Assembly (NCBI GenBank): GCA_963669435.1
Contig: OY770025.1
Coordinates: 3,720,001 to 3,784,000 of the forward strand
DNA length: 64,000 nt
Origin: CALJFL01 sp963669435
Lineage (GTDB): Bacteria; Pseudomonadota; Gammaproteobacteria; Pseudomonadales; Halieaceae
Direction: 5' to 3'
Below, in pieces: positions 36,558-45,925 of this stretch (positions are counted from its first letter, which is position 1; every line of letters starts with the position of its first letter). The notes beneath the pieces were generated by a model. That model ran no database searches, had not been told where the DNA came from, and saw only the letters and a list, made by a program, of their open reading frames with translations. Made by a program: the position numbers and the translations under genes.

Positions 36558-37610
36558 CTACATCCAACTGTACAGTCGCCCGGGGTTAAAGACGCCCAGG
36601 GGGTCCATGGCTTGCTTCAGGTTTCGGTGCAACCTGATCTGCACCGGGTCGAGCTGAGGTCCGGTATCTGCCAACCGATCTCCCCCGCTGAAATTTGTCC
36701 AGTGTCCGCTGCCGCTGTCGGTGACTGGCAGGTTCCCCGCCAGGGTTTCATGACTGTACCAGCGCTGTGCGCCGCACCAGTTGAGGAGCAGGGGTGAAGG
36801 GTGGGTCAGCGCCGTGGTGGCAGCACAGGACTGGCGCCACAGGCCACTTGCCCGGGTGAGGTCGGGAAGGGTCAGTTCTCTGATCTGCGTCCACACCTCT
36901 GTCTGTGTCTCTTCCTCGCCGCCCCAGAGTTGGGCGGTATGGCGTACGGCAGCCTCTGCGCCTGACAGCCGCAGGTATACCCGCCCCTGGTACCAGGCCG
37001 CCGCGGTCAGGGGTTTGGGGGTTCCGGCCCGCTGGTTCATAAACGTAATCGCTGCTGCGGCCGGCATCTCGTAGCTCAGCGTGGTTTCAGCCTCGGGAGC
37101 CGGGCTTACTTTCAAGGTAATCTCGGTCAGTAGACCCAGGGCGCCCAGGGCGCCGGCCTGTAATCTGGAAACGTCATAGCCGGCGACATTTTTCATGACC
37201 GTCCCGCCAAACTGCAGAAGCTCAGCCTTGCCGTTAATCAGTTTGAGGCCCAGCACCAGGTCACGAATTGCGCCGCTCCAGGGGCGCCCGGGTCCGGACA
37301 GGTTGCTGGCTACGGTACCACCCACCGTCGCCGCGCCGGAAAAATCGGGCGATTCACAGGCCAACAGCTGCTCATGCTCGGCCAGCGTTTGTGCGAGATC
37401 TGTCAGCCTGGTCCCACAGCGCGCGGTGATAAACAGCTCCTCGGGTTGGTAATCGACGATGCCCTGGTGGCCAAGGAGTGCAAGTGGCTCAGCCTCGCAC
37501 TGCCTGCCCAGCAGATGGCGTTTGCTGTCGCCGCCCTGCAGGTACAGGGTGTTGCCCGCGCGTCCGGCAGTTTCAACGGCTGCCCTGAACTCATCGCTGA
37601 GGTCAGTCAT
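36558..37610 (-). CDS. glcE: Glycolate oxidase FAD-binding subunit
   Basis: 350 residues, a shortened FAD-binding (type 4) protein. LACESPDFSGAATVGGTVASN is the flavin-binding core and GGTVMKNVAGYDVSRL is the GlcE-specific stretch. It works with GlcD in oxidising glycolate to glyoxylate, an important carbon source released by marine phytoplankton. The ATG overlaps the end of glcD by 8 bp. Confidence 0.94.
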   Translation of the reverse strand: MTDLSDEFRAAVETAGRAGNTLYLQGGDSKRHLLGRQCEAEPLALLGHQGIVDYQPEELFITARCGTRLTDLAQTLAEHEQLLACESPDFSGAATVGGTVASNLSGPGRPWSGAIRDLVLGLKLINGKAELLQFGGTVMKNVAGYDVSRLQAGALGALGLLTEITLKVSPAPEAETTLSYEMPAAAAITFMNQRAGTPKPLTAAAWYQGRVYLRLSGAEAAVRHTAQLWGGEEETQTEVWTQIRELTLPDLTRASGLWRQSCAATTALTHPSPLLLNWCGAQRWYSHETLAGNLPVTDSGSGHWTNFSGGDRLADTGPQLDPVQIRLHRNLKQAMDPLGVFNPGRLYSWM

Positions 37611-39054
37611 GGTTATGCCTGGCCGGGAGTGCCCGATATTCCTGGCAACGCTTCAGGATGGGAACGCCCTTGCCCGGGTTAAGGTTGAGGTGGGGATCAA
37701 AAGCCACCTTTATTTCTTCAAACTGGTGCAGTTCTTCGTCGCCAAACTGGCAGGGCATCTGGCGAATTTTCTCCAGCCCCACGCCGTGTTCCCCGGTGAT
37801 GCTGCCGCCGACCTCAACGCTCATTTCCAGAATTTTGGCACCAAACTCTTCAGCCTTGCGAATGGACTCCGGGTCGCCCCCATCGAAAAGAATCAGCGGG
37901 TGCAGGTTACCGTCACCCGCGTGAAAGACGTTGGCTACGCGCAGCCCGTACTGGGCTGATAAGCGTGAGATTTCCTCCAGTACGTAGCTGACCTTGCCGC
38001 GGGGAATAGTGCCATCCATACAATAGTAATCCGGGGACAGCCGCCCCACCGCGGGAAACGCCGATTTTCGGCCCTTCCACAACAACGCACGATCAGCCTC
38101 GTCACTGGACACGCGCGTTGACGAGGCGCCGCAGTTGCGAAACAGCGTCTCAATCCTCGCCGTGTGGGCTGCGACCTCCTGTCGGGTGCCGTCGACCTCG
38201 CACAGCAGCATTGCCTCCGCATCGCGTGGGTAGCCGGCCTGGGCGAAGTCCTCACAGGCCTCAATCGCCAAGCGATCCATCATTTCCAGGCCCGCGGGCA
38301 CAATTCCCTCACCGATAACCGTGGCCACCGCGTCACCCGCCGCCCGCACGGAATCGAAGCCCGCCATCACCACCTGAGCAATTTCGGGACTGGGCAGCAG
38401 TTTAACGGTGATCTCAACCACCACACCCAGGAGTCCTTCCGAGCCTGTTACCAGTGCTAATAAATCGAAGCCGGGACTGTCCAGGCTATCGTTGCCGATG
38501 CGTACCAGTTCCCCCCGGTCGGTAACCATCAACAACGACACCAGGTTATGTGTTGTCAGTCCGTATTTGAGGCAATGCACACCGCCGGAATTCTCGGCCA
38601 CGTTGCCGCCGATACTGCAGGCAATCTGGGAAGAGGGGTCCGGCGCGTAATACAGATCGTAGGGCGCCGCAGCTTCGGAAATACGCAGGTTGGTGACCCC
38701 GGGCTGTACCCTGGCGGTGCGAGCCAAGGGATCGATATCCAGTATCGTGTCCAGTTTGCTCAGTACCAGCAGTACGCCATGTGGATGGGGCATTGCCCCT
38801 GCGGCGACACCGGTTCCCGCACCTCTGGCCACCACCGGTACCCGGGCAGCATGGCACACGCGCGTAACATCCTGCACCTGCTGCATATTCTCTGGCAGTA
38901 CTACCAGCCAGGGTAGATCCCGATACAGCATCAATCCGTCACACTCGAAAGGTCGCTGGGATTCAGCGTCAACTACTATCAGTTCGCCGGGTAAGTAGGC
39001 ACGCAATTGCCCGATTAACTCGTCGCGGTTTGGTAACGGGGGAGTAGCGTTAAT
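37603..39054 (-). CDS. glcD: Glycolate oxidase catalytic FAD subunit, apparent non-canonical start
   Basis: Catalytic flavoprotein of glycolate oxidase. FAD-binding motifs VVARGAGTGVAAGAMPH and SIGGNVAENSGGVHCLKYG, and a late HAGDGNLHP and GEHGVGLEK. The frame contains no ATG or GTG at the expected place. The first conventional candidate is TTG at 39006, but family-like sequence (RDELIGQLRAYLPGE, comparable to the E. coli GlcD start region) continues upstream to a stop just before 39070. An AGGA ribosome site lies 9 bases before an ATT codon at 39054 (an ATC is at 39057). I therefore annotate from 39054, giving 483 residues; start at 39006 would give 467. First gene of glcDEF. Confidence 0.9.
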   Translation of the reverse strand: MNATPPLPNRDELIGQLRAYLPGELIVVDAESQRPFECDGLMLYRDLPWLVVLPENMQQVQDVTRVCHAARVPVVARGAGTGVAAGAMPHPHGVLLVLSKLDTILDIDPLARTARVQPGVTNLRISEAAAPYDLYYAPDPSSQIACSIGGNVAENSGGVHCLKYGLTTHNLVSLLMVTDRGELVRIGNDSLDSPGFDLLALVTGSEGLLGVVVEITVKLLPSPEIAQVVMAGFDSVRAAGDAVATVIGEGIVPAGLEMMDRLAIEACEDFAQAGYPRDAEAMLLCEVDGTRQEVAAHTARIETLFRNCGASSTRVSSDEADRALLWKGRKSAFPAVGRLSPDYYCMDGTIPRGKVSYVLEEISRLSAQYGLRVANVFHAGDGNLHPLILFDGGDPESIRKAEEFGAKILEMSVEVGGSITGEHGVGLEKIRQMPCQFGDEELHQFEEIKVAFDPHLNLNPGKGVPILKRCQEYRALPARHNHD

Positions 39055-39209
39055 GATGGGGCTTCCTGATGATTAACCGGGGGCGAGTATATCCTAAGCC
39101 ATCATCGTGAACTGGCAAAGTTGTGACGTGGAATTTGCCGCGCTCACGATTGAGTTGCGCTAATTCATTCTGCGGAAATAGGCTCGATGCTCCAGGGCGT
39201 CGCCAGCAT

Positions 39210-40265
39210 TTAAAAGCGCTCGAACATCCCCTGTATTACACTGGCATCCTTCGAGTTCAATAGCGCCAGCTTCAGCAAAACCCGCGCCTTTGCCGGGTTC
39301 AACTCCCCGGAAGCAATGGTGCCCAGCTCATCATCGTCCACCTCGACATTTCTGCCGACTGAGCCGAAGGGCACACGGGTTGACCTCACCACGACCACAC
39401 CCTGGTCTGCAGCCCGGCCCAGTGCCGCCAGGGTGGCGGCAGTGGTATTGCCGTTGCCCACACCGGCGGTGACAATTCCCCGCGCACCCAGTTTTACTGC
39501 GGCATCAACGAGATCGGCGGAAAAATCTGCGTGCATGTATAGCACGTCGACGCGCGGGAGTGCGGTAACGTTTTCGACAGAGAATGCGTTGTCTGCACCG
39601 AACTGAGTGTAGGGTTCGCGGTAAAAAGTATTCTTGCCGTATAGCGTTCTGCCAATCAGTCCTTTTTCAGGCGACATGAATGTTTGCACGTCTGTGGTGC
39701 TGGTTTTGGTGACTGCCCTGGCTCCGTGGATATCATCGTTGACCACCACCATCACGCCTCGCCCGGAGGCTTCCGGATCGGCTGCCACTGCAACGGCGTT
39801 AAAGATATTCAGTGGGCCGTCAGCGGAAAGGGCGGTTGCAGGCCGCATTGCTGCAGTCATGACCACAGGCTTGTTGCTGCTCAAGGTGAGCTGCAGGAAG
39901 TAGGCGGTCTCTTCAATAGTGTCGGTGCCGTGCGTTATAACCACACCATCGACATCGTCCTGGGCTAACAATGTATTGACGCGTTGCGCCAGCGTTAACC
40001 AGATGGCGTCCGACATATCCTGGCTGCCCACATTGGCGATCTGTTCGCCGCTGATGTTCGCCAGTTCCTTGATTTGCGGCACCGCGGCAATCAGTGTTTC
40101 AACGCCCACTTGTCCGGAGGTATAGCCCGCCTGGGTTTGTGTGGCGGCCTGACCGGCGATAGTGCCGCCGGTAGCCAGAATAACAATGCTCGGCATGTCG
40201 TCAGTCCTCGCGGCGCTACTGAGCAGCAGTAGCGCACAGAATATTAGTCTCTTTATTGGTGTCAT
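39210..40265 (-). CDS. Secreted type II L-asparaginase
   Basis: 351 residues with a signal peptide (MTPIKRLIFCALLLLSSAA), so periplasmic. The two active-site motifs are intact: ATGGTIAG (Thr35 nucleophile) and HGTDTIEETA (Thr112-Asp113), plus AMRPATALSADGP. It hydrolyses asparagine to aspartate and ammonia. It lies upstream of glcDEF on the same strand with a 155-bp gap, so it is probably a separate transcript, and diverges from the MBL/rhodanese gene over 226 bp. Confidence 0.93.
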   Translation of the reverse strand: MTPIKRLIFCALLLLSSAARTDDMPSIVILATGGTIAGQAATQTQAGYTSGQVGVETLIAAVPQIKELANISGEQIANVGSQDMSDAIWLTLAQRVNTLLAQDDVDGVVITHGTDTIEETAYFLQLTLSSNKPVVMTAAMRPATALSADGPLNIFNAVAVAADPEASGRGVMVVVNDDIHGARAVTKTSTTDVQTFMSPEKGLIGRTLYGKNTFYREPYTQFGADNAFSVENVTALPRVDVLYMHADFSADLVDAAVKLGARGIVTAGVGNGNTTAATLAALGRAADQGVVVVRSTRVPFGSVGRNVEVDDDELGTIASGELNPAKARVLLKLALLNSKDASVIQGMFERF

Positions 40266-40319
40266 AATGTTATGCGTCCCGTCCTGGTTAGCGATGACTT
40301 TTGCCAGTAGCTGTGGTCG

Positions 40320-40344
40320 GCGTGACTCGCTCCGCGTGACTCGC
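40320..40344. repeat. Two direct 11-bp repeats in divergent gap
   Basis: GCGTGACTCGC occurs at 40320-40330 and again at 40334-40344 (14-bp spacing) between the asparaginase and MBL/rhodanese genes. The spacing is slightly more than one helical turn, so a direct-repeat operator is possible; it may also be chance duplication. Confidence 0.35.
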
Positions 40345-40491
40345 CCCGCAGGCGCTCAACGCGATGATAAATGAGCCCAGACTTTTGTACATCCATCGCA
40401 GCGTAATTGTTGGATAAAATTCCAGGGCACCTTTGCGACATGTAATGCAAGACGGGCTAGACTTTATTGTATACATCGATTCGAGTGCGCC

Positions 40492-41532
40492 ATGATTTTC
40501 CACCAGATTGCCACAGAGCGGGGATGCCAGTCCTATTTTCTCGCTTGTGAAAAAAGTTGCATAGCTGTAGTTATTGACCCTGAGGATAGCCAGATTGAGC
40601 GTTATCAGGGCCTGGCCGCGCAGGAAGGAGTGAGAATTCATTACGTTCTGGATACGCACACCCACGCCGATCATTTTTCTGCCACCGCGGAAATGGCCAG
40701 TGCGCTGAACATTCCAGTCATCATGCATCGGGACAGCCAGGCACCGTTTGTCGGCCTACGCGTGGACGATGGCGAGATGATCAACCTGGGAGAATTGTCG
40801 TTGCACATAATGCACACGCCGGGGCATACCGCCGATTCCATGTGTGTTTACGTCAATGATCGTGTGTTTACGGGTGACACCTTGTTGATCAATGGCTGTG
40901 GCCGCACCGATCTGCCAACGGGTAATGCGGAGCAGCAATACGACAGCTTGTTCAACAAATTACTAAAGTTACCACCGGAGACCCTGGTTTATCCTGCGCA
41001 CATCTACATAGATCGCAAACACACAACTATTGCGGAGGAGACGACGAATAATCCGCGTCTGCAATTAACAGAGCGGGCCGAATTCGTCGAAAAAATGCAG
41101 ACGCTGACCTTGCGTGATCCGGACCACTTGTCGGAGGCCCTGCGCACCAACCTCAGTGGCGGTAAGACGGTGGAGCAGATGATTGCAAGTGCGGCCCAGA
41201 GTGTGCCCTTTATGTCGCTGGAAGAAGTCAATCGCCGGAGCCAGTTACCGGACCCTGGCATCACCATCCTCGATGTTCGGGAACGAGAGGCTTTCAGGGC
41301 TGGACATATTCCGGGTGCGAAAGTGATTCCACGCGGGCAATTGGAATTGAGTGTTAACGAAGCCCTGCCAGACCCTACACAGCGCATTGTCGTTTACTGC
41401 CAGTACGGAAAAATCTCTACCCTCGCCACCGCAACTTTGCGTGAGATGGGCTTTAATCGCGCGGTAGCGCTTGATGGCGGGGTCGAGCAGTGGCAACAGC
41501 GCGGCTATACACTGGCCTCCGGTGATGAGTGA
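40492..41532 (+). CDS. MBL-fold / rhodanese fusion, persulfide dioxygenase-like
   Basis: 346 residues. The N-terminal metallo-beta-lactamase domain has metal ligands H56, H58, D60 and H61 (THTHADH), then HTPGHTADSM, FTGDTLLINGCGRTDLPTGN and YPAHIY, the pattern of ETHE1-type persulfide dioxygenases. The C-terminal rhodanese domain has active-site Cys303 in VYCQYGKIS; the loop has Lys where many rhodaneses have Arg. Such fusions oxidise glutathione persulfide to sulfite and move sulfane sulfur, detoxifying sulfide. Family assignment is good; the exact substrate is inferred. Stands alone, convergent with the amidohydrolase gene. Confidence 0.88.
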   Translation: MIFHQIATERGCQSYFLACEKSCIAVVIDPEDSQIERYQGLAAQEGVRIHYVLDTHTHADHFSATAEMASALNIPVIMHRDSQAPFVGLRVDDGEMINLGELSLHIMHTPGHTADSMCVYVNDRVFTGDTLLINGCGRTDLPTGNAEQQYDSLFNKLLKLPPETLVYPAHIYIDRKHTTIAEETTNNPRLQLTERAEFVEKMQTLTLRDPDHLSEALRTNLSGGKTVEQMIASAAQSVPFMSLEEVNRRSQLPDPGITILDVREREAFRAGHIPGAKVIPRGQLELSVNEALPDPTQRIVVYCQYGKISTLATATLREMGFNRAVALDGGVEQWQQRGYTLASGDE

Positions 41533-41543
41533 AAACTGACATG

Positions 41544-43598
41544 CTAGGGTGAGTCGACGAAGCCTGAAAAGCCCTGTGATTGCAGCAAGTCCGGCGCGTA
41601 ATACAGTTGCCTGCCCTTGATCACCTGTTCAACCTTGAACAGGTCGGTCAGGTCTTCCAGTGGATTGCCGTCAACGATGTGCAGGTAGGCATCTTTGCCA
41701 ACGCTTATCGACCCTAAGCGCTGTTCAACACCGAGGTGGCGTGCGGGCACGATGGTTGCCAGTTGCAGGACTTCATTGGCGGGGATGCCGGCCTCAGCGT
41801 AATAGATCAGTTCTTGAATCAGTGTGAATCCCGGCAAGTCGGCGTCTGTACCTGGCAGCAATCTGATGCCCGCCTCGTGCAGCCTGCGAACCAGTTCCAT
41901 GGTGCGATTTGCGGCGGCGGCGAACTCTGCCTCCTTGCCCTGGTTGAAACCCGGCGAGGCGATCAGTTCGCGGCGCTTACTCGCAGGTAGCGTATCTGCG
42001 ATCAACTGGTAACTGGGCAATACTTCACCGGGGGTATTTCGGAACATATTGATAAAGATTGACAGGGTAGGATCCACGGCGATGTTCTGCTCCCGCATGA
42101 GTGCGATGAACTCTTGCACGGCGCCTGAATCCAGGTCGATCTGCCCCGCGTGTTCCCCTGGCACGATGAAGCGAACCGGTGTGCGCGTGTCCAGGTCCTC
42201 AGCGCCGAGGAAATTCAGCAACACCATGTTGATGTGGGTGATTTCGTCGTAGCCAGCCTCGATAGCCTGCTGGGCGTTCATGTAGGCGGGCACATGTCCC
42301 ATGACCACCAGGCCACGTTCGTGGGCGTAGCTGGCGATAGGTTCCACCCACTCGGGCTCTATCGAGCTGTACAGTTTTATCCCCACATGCCCGCGCTGGG
42401 CGTAGTAGTCGACAAAGCCCAGCGCGTCTTCCAGTCTCGCGGCAAGGGTGCCGGTAGGCGCGGCGAACTCTCCCTGCTTGTCTATAAAACCCAGCGGAAA
42501 TACCTCGGGCCCGATAACGCGATGATCATGTGTGTCGCGGGCGAGCTTCTCGATGCGTAGCGCGTCGTTCGCCATGTCCCGCACTGCGGTCACCCCGGAC
42601 GCGAGGTAGTTGGGAAAGCTCTCGACGCTCACATGGGCATGCATATCCCACAGCGCTGGCATCAGGGTTTTACCGGTGGCCTCGATCAGCTCTGTGCCGG
42701 CTGGAATCTCTACCTCGCTGAAGTAGATGGCCGAGATTTTGCCCTCCCAGATAAACACGGTTGCAGGCGCGGTGAGTTGGCCGGTATGACTATCGAAGAT
42801 TCGCGCTCCCCTGATTGCCAGCCGCCCGTCCAGCAGCTGTGTATGCTGCTTCGCAAACGCGCCGTAATAGGCGTCGGTGGCCTGCGCCTGGTGCTGCTTT
42901 AGCGTGTCTGCGTGTTGTTCCCAGCCTTTGCGTGTCACTGCGAACCAGCCGTAGTCGACGCCAAAGTTGTTGCCGTGCTGATCCAGCCAGACGTAGCGGG
43001 GCTCGGTGGCGATGCCGCTGATACTGTAAAGCGTGACGCTGAGGGATTCGCCGCCCTGTTGTAGTTCCAGCGTTTCTACCTTGCTGATTGACGCTTTGCC
43101 TGAAGGCAGCAGGGCAATTTCCTGATCTTTGGCCTTTAACAGCGCCCTGGCCAGCATGGCATGAATTTCCGGGGAGGTATTCAGCGGCAGGTAAAAAGCC
43201 GGGTGCCTGGTACTCGCATTGCCTGCTTCGCTGTTTGAGTGCCAGCGGAAGGAGCCATCCTCAATGGCAAAAGATTCGTCAACCGCACCCTTGCGGTAGT
43301 TTTTGCCCCGGGCATTGAACGCCTTGAGGGTGCCGTCCGCGTTAAGCGTGATAATCGACTCGGTGTCGGGTCCGCGACCCCTGTCGTTGTATGAGTACAG
43401 GATCCGCGTTTCTCCGTTCTCTCGCCGCTCGACGACTTCGCTGCCCGATGGCTTGCCGGCGGTGAGAAAACTGTATTCGAGCACCTCGGCGTGCGCGCTG
43501 CGCGCAACAACAAGTGTCAGCAACAGTGCCGTGATACGGGTACAACGTAGAGCGTAGTGACGCCGTGCGTTTGCCTTTTCGCTATGCAAACGAATCAC
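41544..43598 (-). CDS. Secreted amidohydrolase with extra N-terminal domain
   Basis: 684 residues, signal peptide to about residue 37 (ALLLTLVVARSAHA). Residues ~38-240 form a beta-rich domain (EVLEYSFLTAGKPSGSEVVERR...) not part of standard amidohydrolases. Residues ~255-684 are a metal-dependent amidohydrolase related to imidazolonepropionase: H320 and H322 (DMHAHVS), K408 (GIKLYSS), H435 (GHVP), H455 (ITHIN) and D585 (GTDADLPG), so the metal site looks complete. It hydrolyses an unknown amide, peptide or ester bond in the periplasm. The GTG start overlaps the P450 stop (GTGA), so it is translationally coupled to the P450. Confidence 0.86.
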   Translation of the reverse strand: MIRLHSEKANARRHYALRCTRITALLLTLVVARSAHAEVLEYSFLTAGKPSGSEVVERRENGETRILYSYNDRGRGPDTESIITLNADGTLKAFNARGKNYRKGAVDESFAIEDGSFRWHSNSEAGNASTRHPAFYLPLNTSPEIHAMLARALLKAKDQEIALLPSGKASISKVETLELQQGGESLSVTLYSISGIATEPRYVWLDQHGNNFGVDYGWFAVTRKGWEQHADTLKQHQAQATDAYYGAFAKQHTQLLDGRLAIRGARIFDSHTGQLTAPATVFIWEGKISAIYFSEVEIPAGTELIEATGKTLMPALWDMHAHVSVESFPNYLASGVTAVRDMANDALRIEKLARDTHDHRVIGPEVFPLGFIDKQGEFAAPTGTLAARLEDALGFVDYYAQRGHVGIKLYSSIEPEWVEPIASYAHERGLVVMGHVPAYMNAQQAIEAGYDEITHINMVLLNFLGAEDLDTRTPVRFIVPGEHAGQIDLDSGAVQEFIALMREQNIAVDPTLSIFINMFRNTPGEVLPSYQLIADTLPASKRRELIASPGFNQGKEAEFAAAANRTMELVRRLHEAGIRLLPGTDADLPGFTLIQELIYYAEAGIPANEVLQLATIVPARHLGVEQRLGSISVGKDAYLHIVDGNPLEDLTDLFKVEQVIKGRQLYYAPDLLQSQGFSGFVDSP

Positions 43599-44854
43599 CC
43601 GCCGATCGGGTGCAACATCACGGGTAACTCGGTAAAACCTCGCACAAATACGGAGGGGTTGCGCTGCGGTTCGCCGACCACTTCAATCCGTTCAAAACGT
43701 TGCAGGATCTCTTCCCACAGTACCCTGAGCTGCAGTTCAGCCAGGCGGTTCCCCATACAGCGATGAATACCAAAGCCGAATGACAGGTGCTTGCGCACAT
43801 CGGCGCGGTCGATAAGGTAATCCGCGGGGCGTTCAAAAAACCGTTCATCGCGATTGCCAGAGAGGTACCACATGACCACTTTGTCACCGGCGCGAATCTG
43901 TTTGCCATTCAATTCATAATCGGATTTCGCGGTACGGCGCATGTGCATCAGCGGGGTCTGCCAACGGATCGTCTCTGAGATCATGTCGGGGATACGTTCG
44001 GGTTCGGCCTTCAGTTTGGCGAACTGGTCCGGATTTTGATGCAATGCCAGCACGCTGCCGCTCATGGTGTTGCGGGTTGTGTCGTTGCCGCCGACGATCA
44101 GCAGAATCAGATTGCCCAGGTATTCCATGGGTTCCATGTCCCGGGTGGCATCACCGTGGGCGAGCATGGAAATAAAGTCATTGGCGGGCAGGGCGTTGAC
44201 CCGTTCATTCCACAAGCCGGTAAAAAACTGCAGACATTCCAGCAATTCCTCGCGCCGATGTTCCTCCGAATCAATGACCCCCATGCCAGGCACGGCAGTG
44301 GCAACATCTGACCACCGCGTCAGGCGTCGACGTTCCTCGAAGGGGAAGTCGAACAGCGTGGCCAACATACGCGTGGTCAATTCGATGGCCACCCGGTCGA
44401 CCCAGTCAAAGCTCTCACCGACGGGCAGGTGATCCAATACCTCTACGGTGCGTTCACGAATAATCGGTTCGAAGTAACGGATTTTTTCCGCCCCTACCGC
44501 AGGATTAACCACGGCGCGCTGATGGTCGTGTTTGGGGCGATCCATGGCGATAAACATGGGCAGCTTGAAGTCCGCGTCCTGATCGCGAATGGTGATCGCA
44601 GGTTCGGAAGAAAATACCTCGTGATTGGTATCCACTGCCATGATGTCTTCGTAGCGCGTAACCGACCAGTAGGGGCCGAAGATGGATTCTGTGCAAAAGT
44701 GTACCGGGTCATCGTCGCGCAGCCGCTTGAACCAGCTATCCTGGACATCGGCCTGGAACAGAAATGGGTTGGCGACGTCTATGTCATCGATTGCCAGCTT
44801 GTTGGGGTCAGTGTCAATCAAAGCCGGGTCGTGCCCGGATACGAACTCAGTCAT
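43595..44854 (-). CDS. Cytochrome P450, CYP153-like
   Basis: 419 residues from the ATG at 44854, chosen for an AAGG ribosome site 8 bases upstream; a GTG at 44878 would add 8 residues. Heme ligand Cys366 in FGFGIHRCMGNRLAE, oxygen-binding helix VGGNDTTRNTMSG and ExxR in SETIRW. MFIAMDRPKHDHQR, RWQTPLMHMRRTA and KVVMWYLSGNRD strongly recall the CYP153 group of alkane/terminal hydroxylases; other soluble class I P450s share parts of this pattern. Ferredoxin and ferredoxin reductase genes are not adjacent. Coupled to the downstream secreted amidohydrolase, which is an unusual partner. Confidence 0.9.
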   Translation of the reverse strand: MTEFVSGHDPALIDTDPNKLAIDDIDVANPFLFQADVQDSWFKRLRDDDPVHFCTESIFGPYWSVTRYEDIMAVDTNHEVFSSEPAITIRDQDADFKLPMFIAMDRPKHDHQRAVVNPAVGAEKIRYFEPIIRERTVEVLDHLPVGESFDWVDRVAIELTTRMLATLFDFPFEERRRLTRWSDVATAVPGMGVIDSEEHRREELLECLQFFTGLWNERVNALPANDFISMLAHGDATRDMEPMEYLGNLILLIVGGNDTTRNTMSGSVLALHQNPDQFAKLKAEPERIPDMISETIRWQTPLMHMRRTAKSDYELNGKQIRAGDKVVMWYLSGNRDERFFERPADYLIDRADVRKHLSFGFGIHRCMGNRLAELQLRVLWEEILQRFERIEVVGEPQRNPSVFVRGFTELPVMLHPIGG

Positions 44855-44997
44855 GCTGGTTACCTTGTTGTTATCCACTGATGCAGGCAGTGTATGTTAT
44901 GCCTCCGGATAACGGCAACCTCCACGCCACACAAACGCGGCTGGCACGGGGATGCGCCGGGCCGCGTGCGGATTGCCCGCGCATCCCTGGTAACGGA

Positions 44998-45762
44998 TTA
45001 CTCGGTAACGGTTTCCCGATAGGCGTACCAGGTGGCGTGACCGAGCAAGGGGAAAATGAATACCAGCCCCAGCATTTTGGTTGCAAAGCCCACCAGCACC
45101 AACAGGACAATCAAGGTGGCCCACACTAACATGGCCGGCCAGTCGCGCAGGGTAACCCGCAGGCTCATGCGAATTGCTGTCCTGGCGTCGACGTGTCGCT
45201 CTATGATGACCGGTACAGTCACTGCCGAGATTGCGAACACCACCGCCGACAGGCTGCCCCCCACGGCCAGGTAAGCCAGCAGTTGAGTCTGGTTGAGTTG
45301 GGTGAGTACGTCGCCCCATACAGTGCTGGCTACGCTCGGCGCGATGTCACTGCCCAGCATCAGGTACAACAGCGTTCCAGACACCACGAACCAGAGTAGC
45401 GCCAGCGCCAACAACAGGATGGCGAAGCCGGCCAGGTTGCTCCTGTTGCGACTGATCGCCTGTAGAGAGCTTTGGAAGTCGGTTTCTTCGCCGTGATCCT
45501 GGCAGCGGGATAGCTCACAGAGCCCGGCTGTCATGATTGGCCCTACCAGCAGAAAGCCGGATGTCACTGCAGCCAGGAAAAACGGGTGTCGCTCATAGGC
45601 GATGATCAGGGTGCCCAGCAGGGCGACCAGGAAACCGTAGGCCAAACTGGCCATACGGTGATGGAGAAGATCGTCCCAGCCCTCGCTTAACCAGACGAAT
45701 GGTCGACTGATCGGAACTCGGCGAACGGGAACGTTATCCAGGGTGTGAGTGGCACTACTCAT
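44998..45762 (-). CDS. DUF2189 integral membrane protein
   Basis: 254 residues from the ATG at 45762, preceded by GGAGG six bases upstream; an in-frame GTG at 45789 is less likely. PFVWLSEGWDDLLHHRMASLAYGF is the family signature, followed by several hydrophobic segments (FLVALLGTLIIAY, FAILLLALALLWFVVSG, LAVGGSLSAVVFAISAVTV, MLVWATLIVLLVLVGFATK). Inner-membrane protein of unknown function. It stands between the liu operon and the P450 gene on the same strand, with gaps of ~260 and 143 bp. Confidence 0.85.
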   Translation of the reverse strand: MSSATHTLDNVPVRRVPISRPFVWLSEGWDDLLHHRMASLAYGFLVALLGTLIIAYERHPFFLAAVTSGFLLVGPIMTAGLCELSRCQDHGEETDFQSSLQAISRNRSNLAGFAILLLALALLWFVVSGTLLYLMLGSDIAPSVASTVWGDVLTQLNQTQLLAYLAVGGSLSAVVFAISAVTVPVIIERHVDARTAIRMSLRVTLRDWPAMLVWATLIVLLVLVGFATKMLGLVFIFPLLGHATWYAYRETVTE

Positions 45763-45925
45763 GCGGTTCCTCCCCGTGGTAAAGACCACGTGTCTACAGA
45801 CTGACGGAGGTCGGGGCAGGGTGTGAGCCGCTCTGGATCGGCCAGAACAGCCTGGTTCAGATCGGCTCCCGCCTTTCTGTCTCGGCCATACCGATGGGCT
45901 GGCTGGCAGTGTTAGCTAACTGCGC

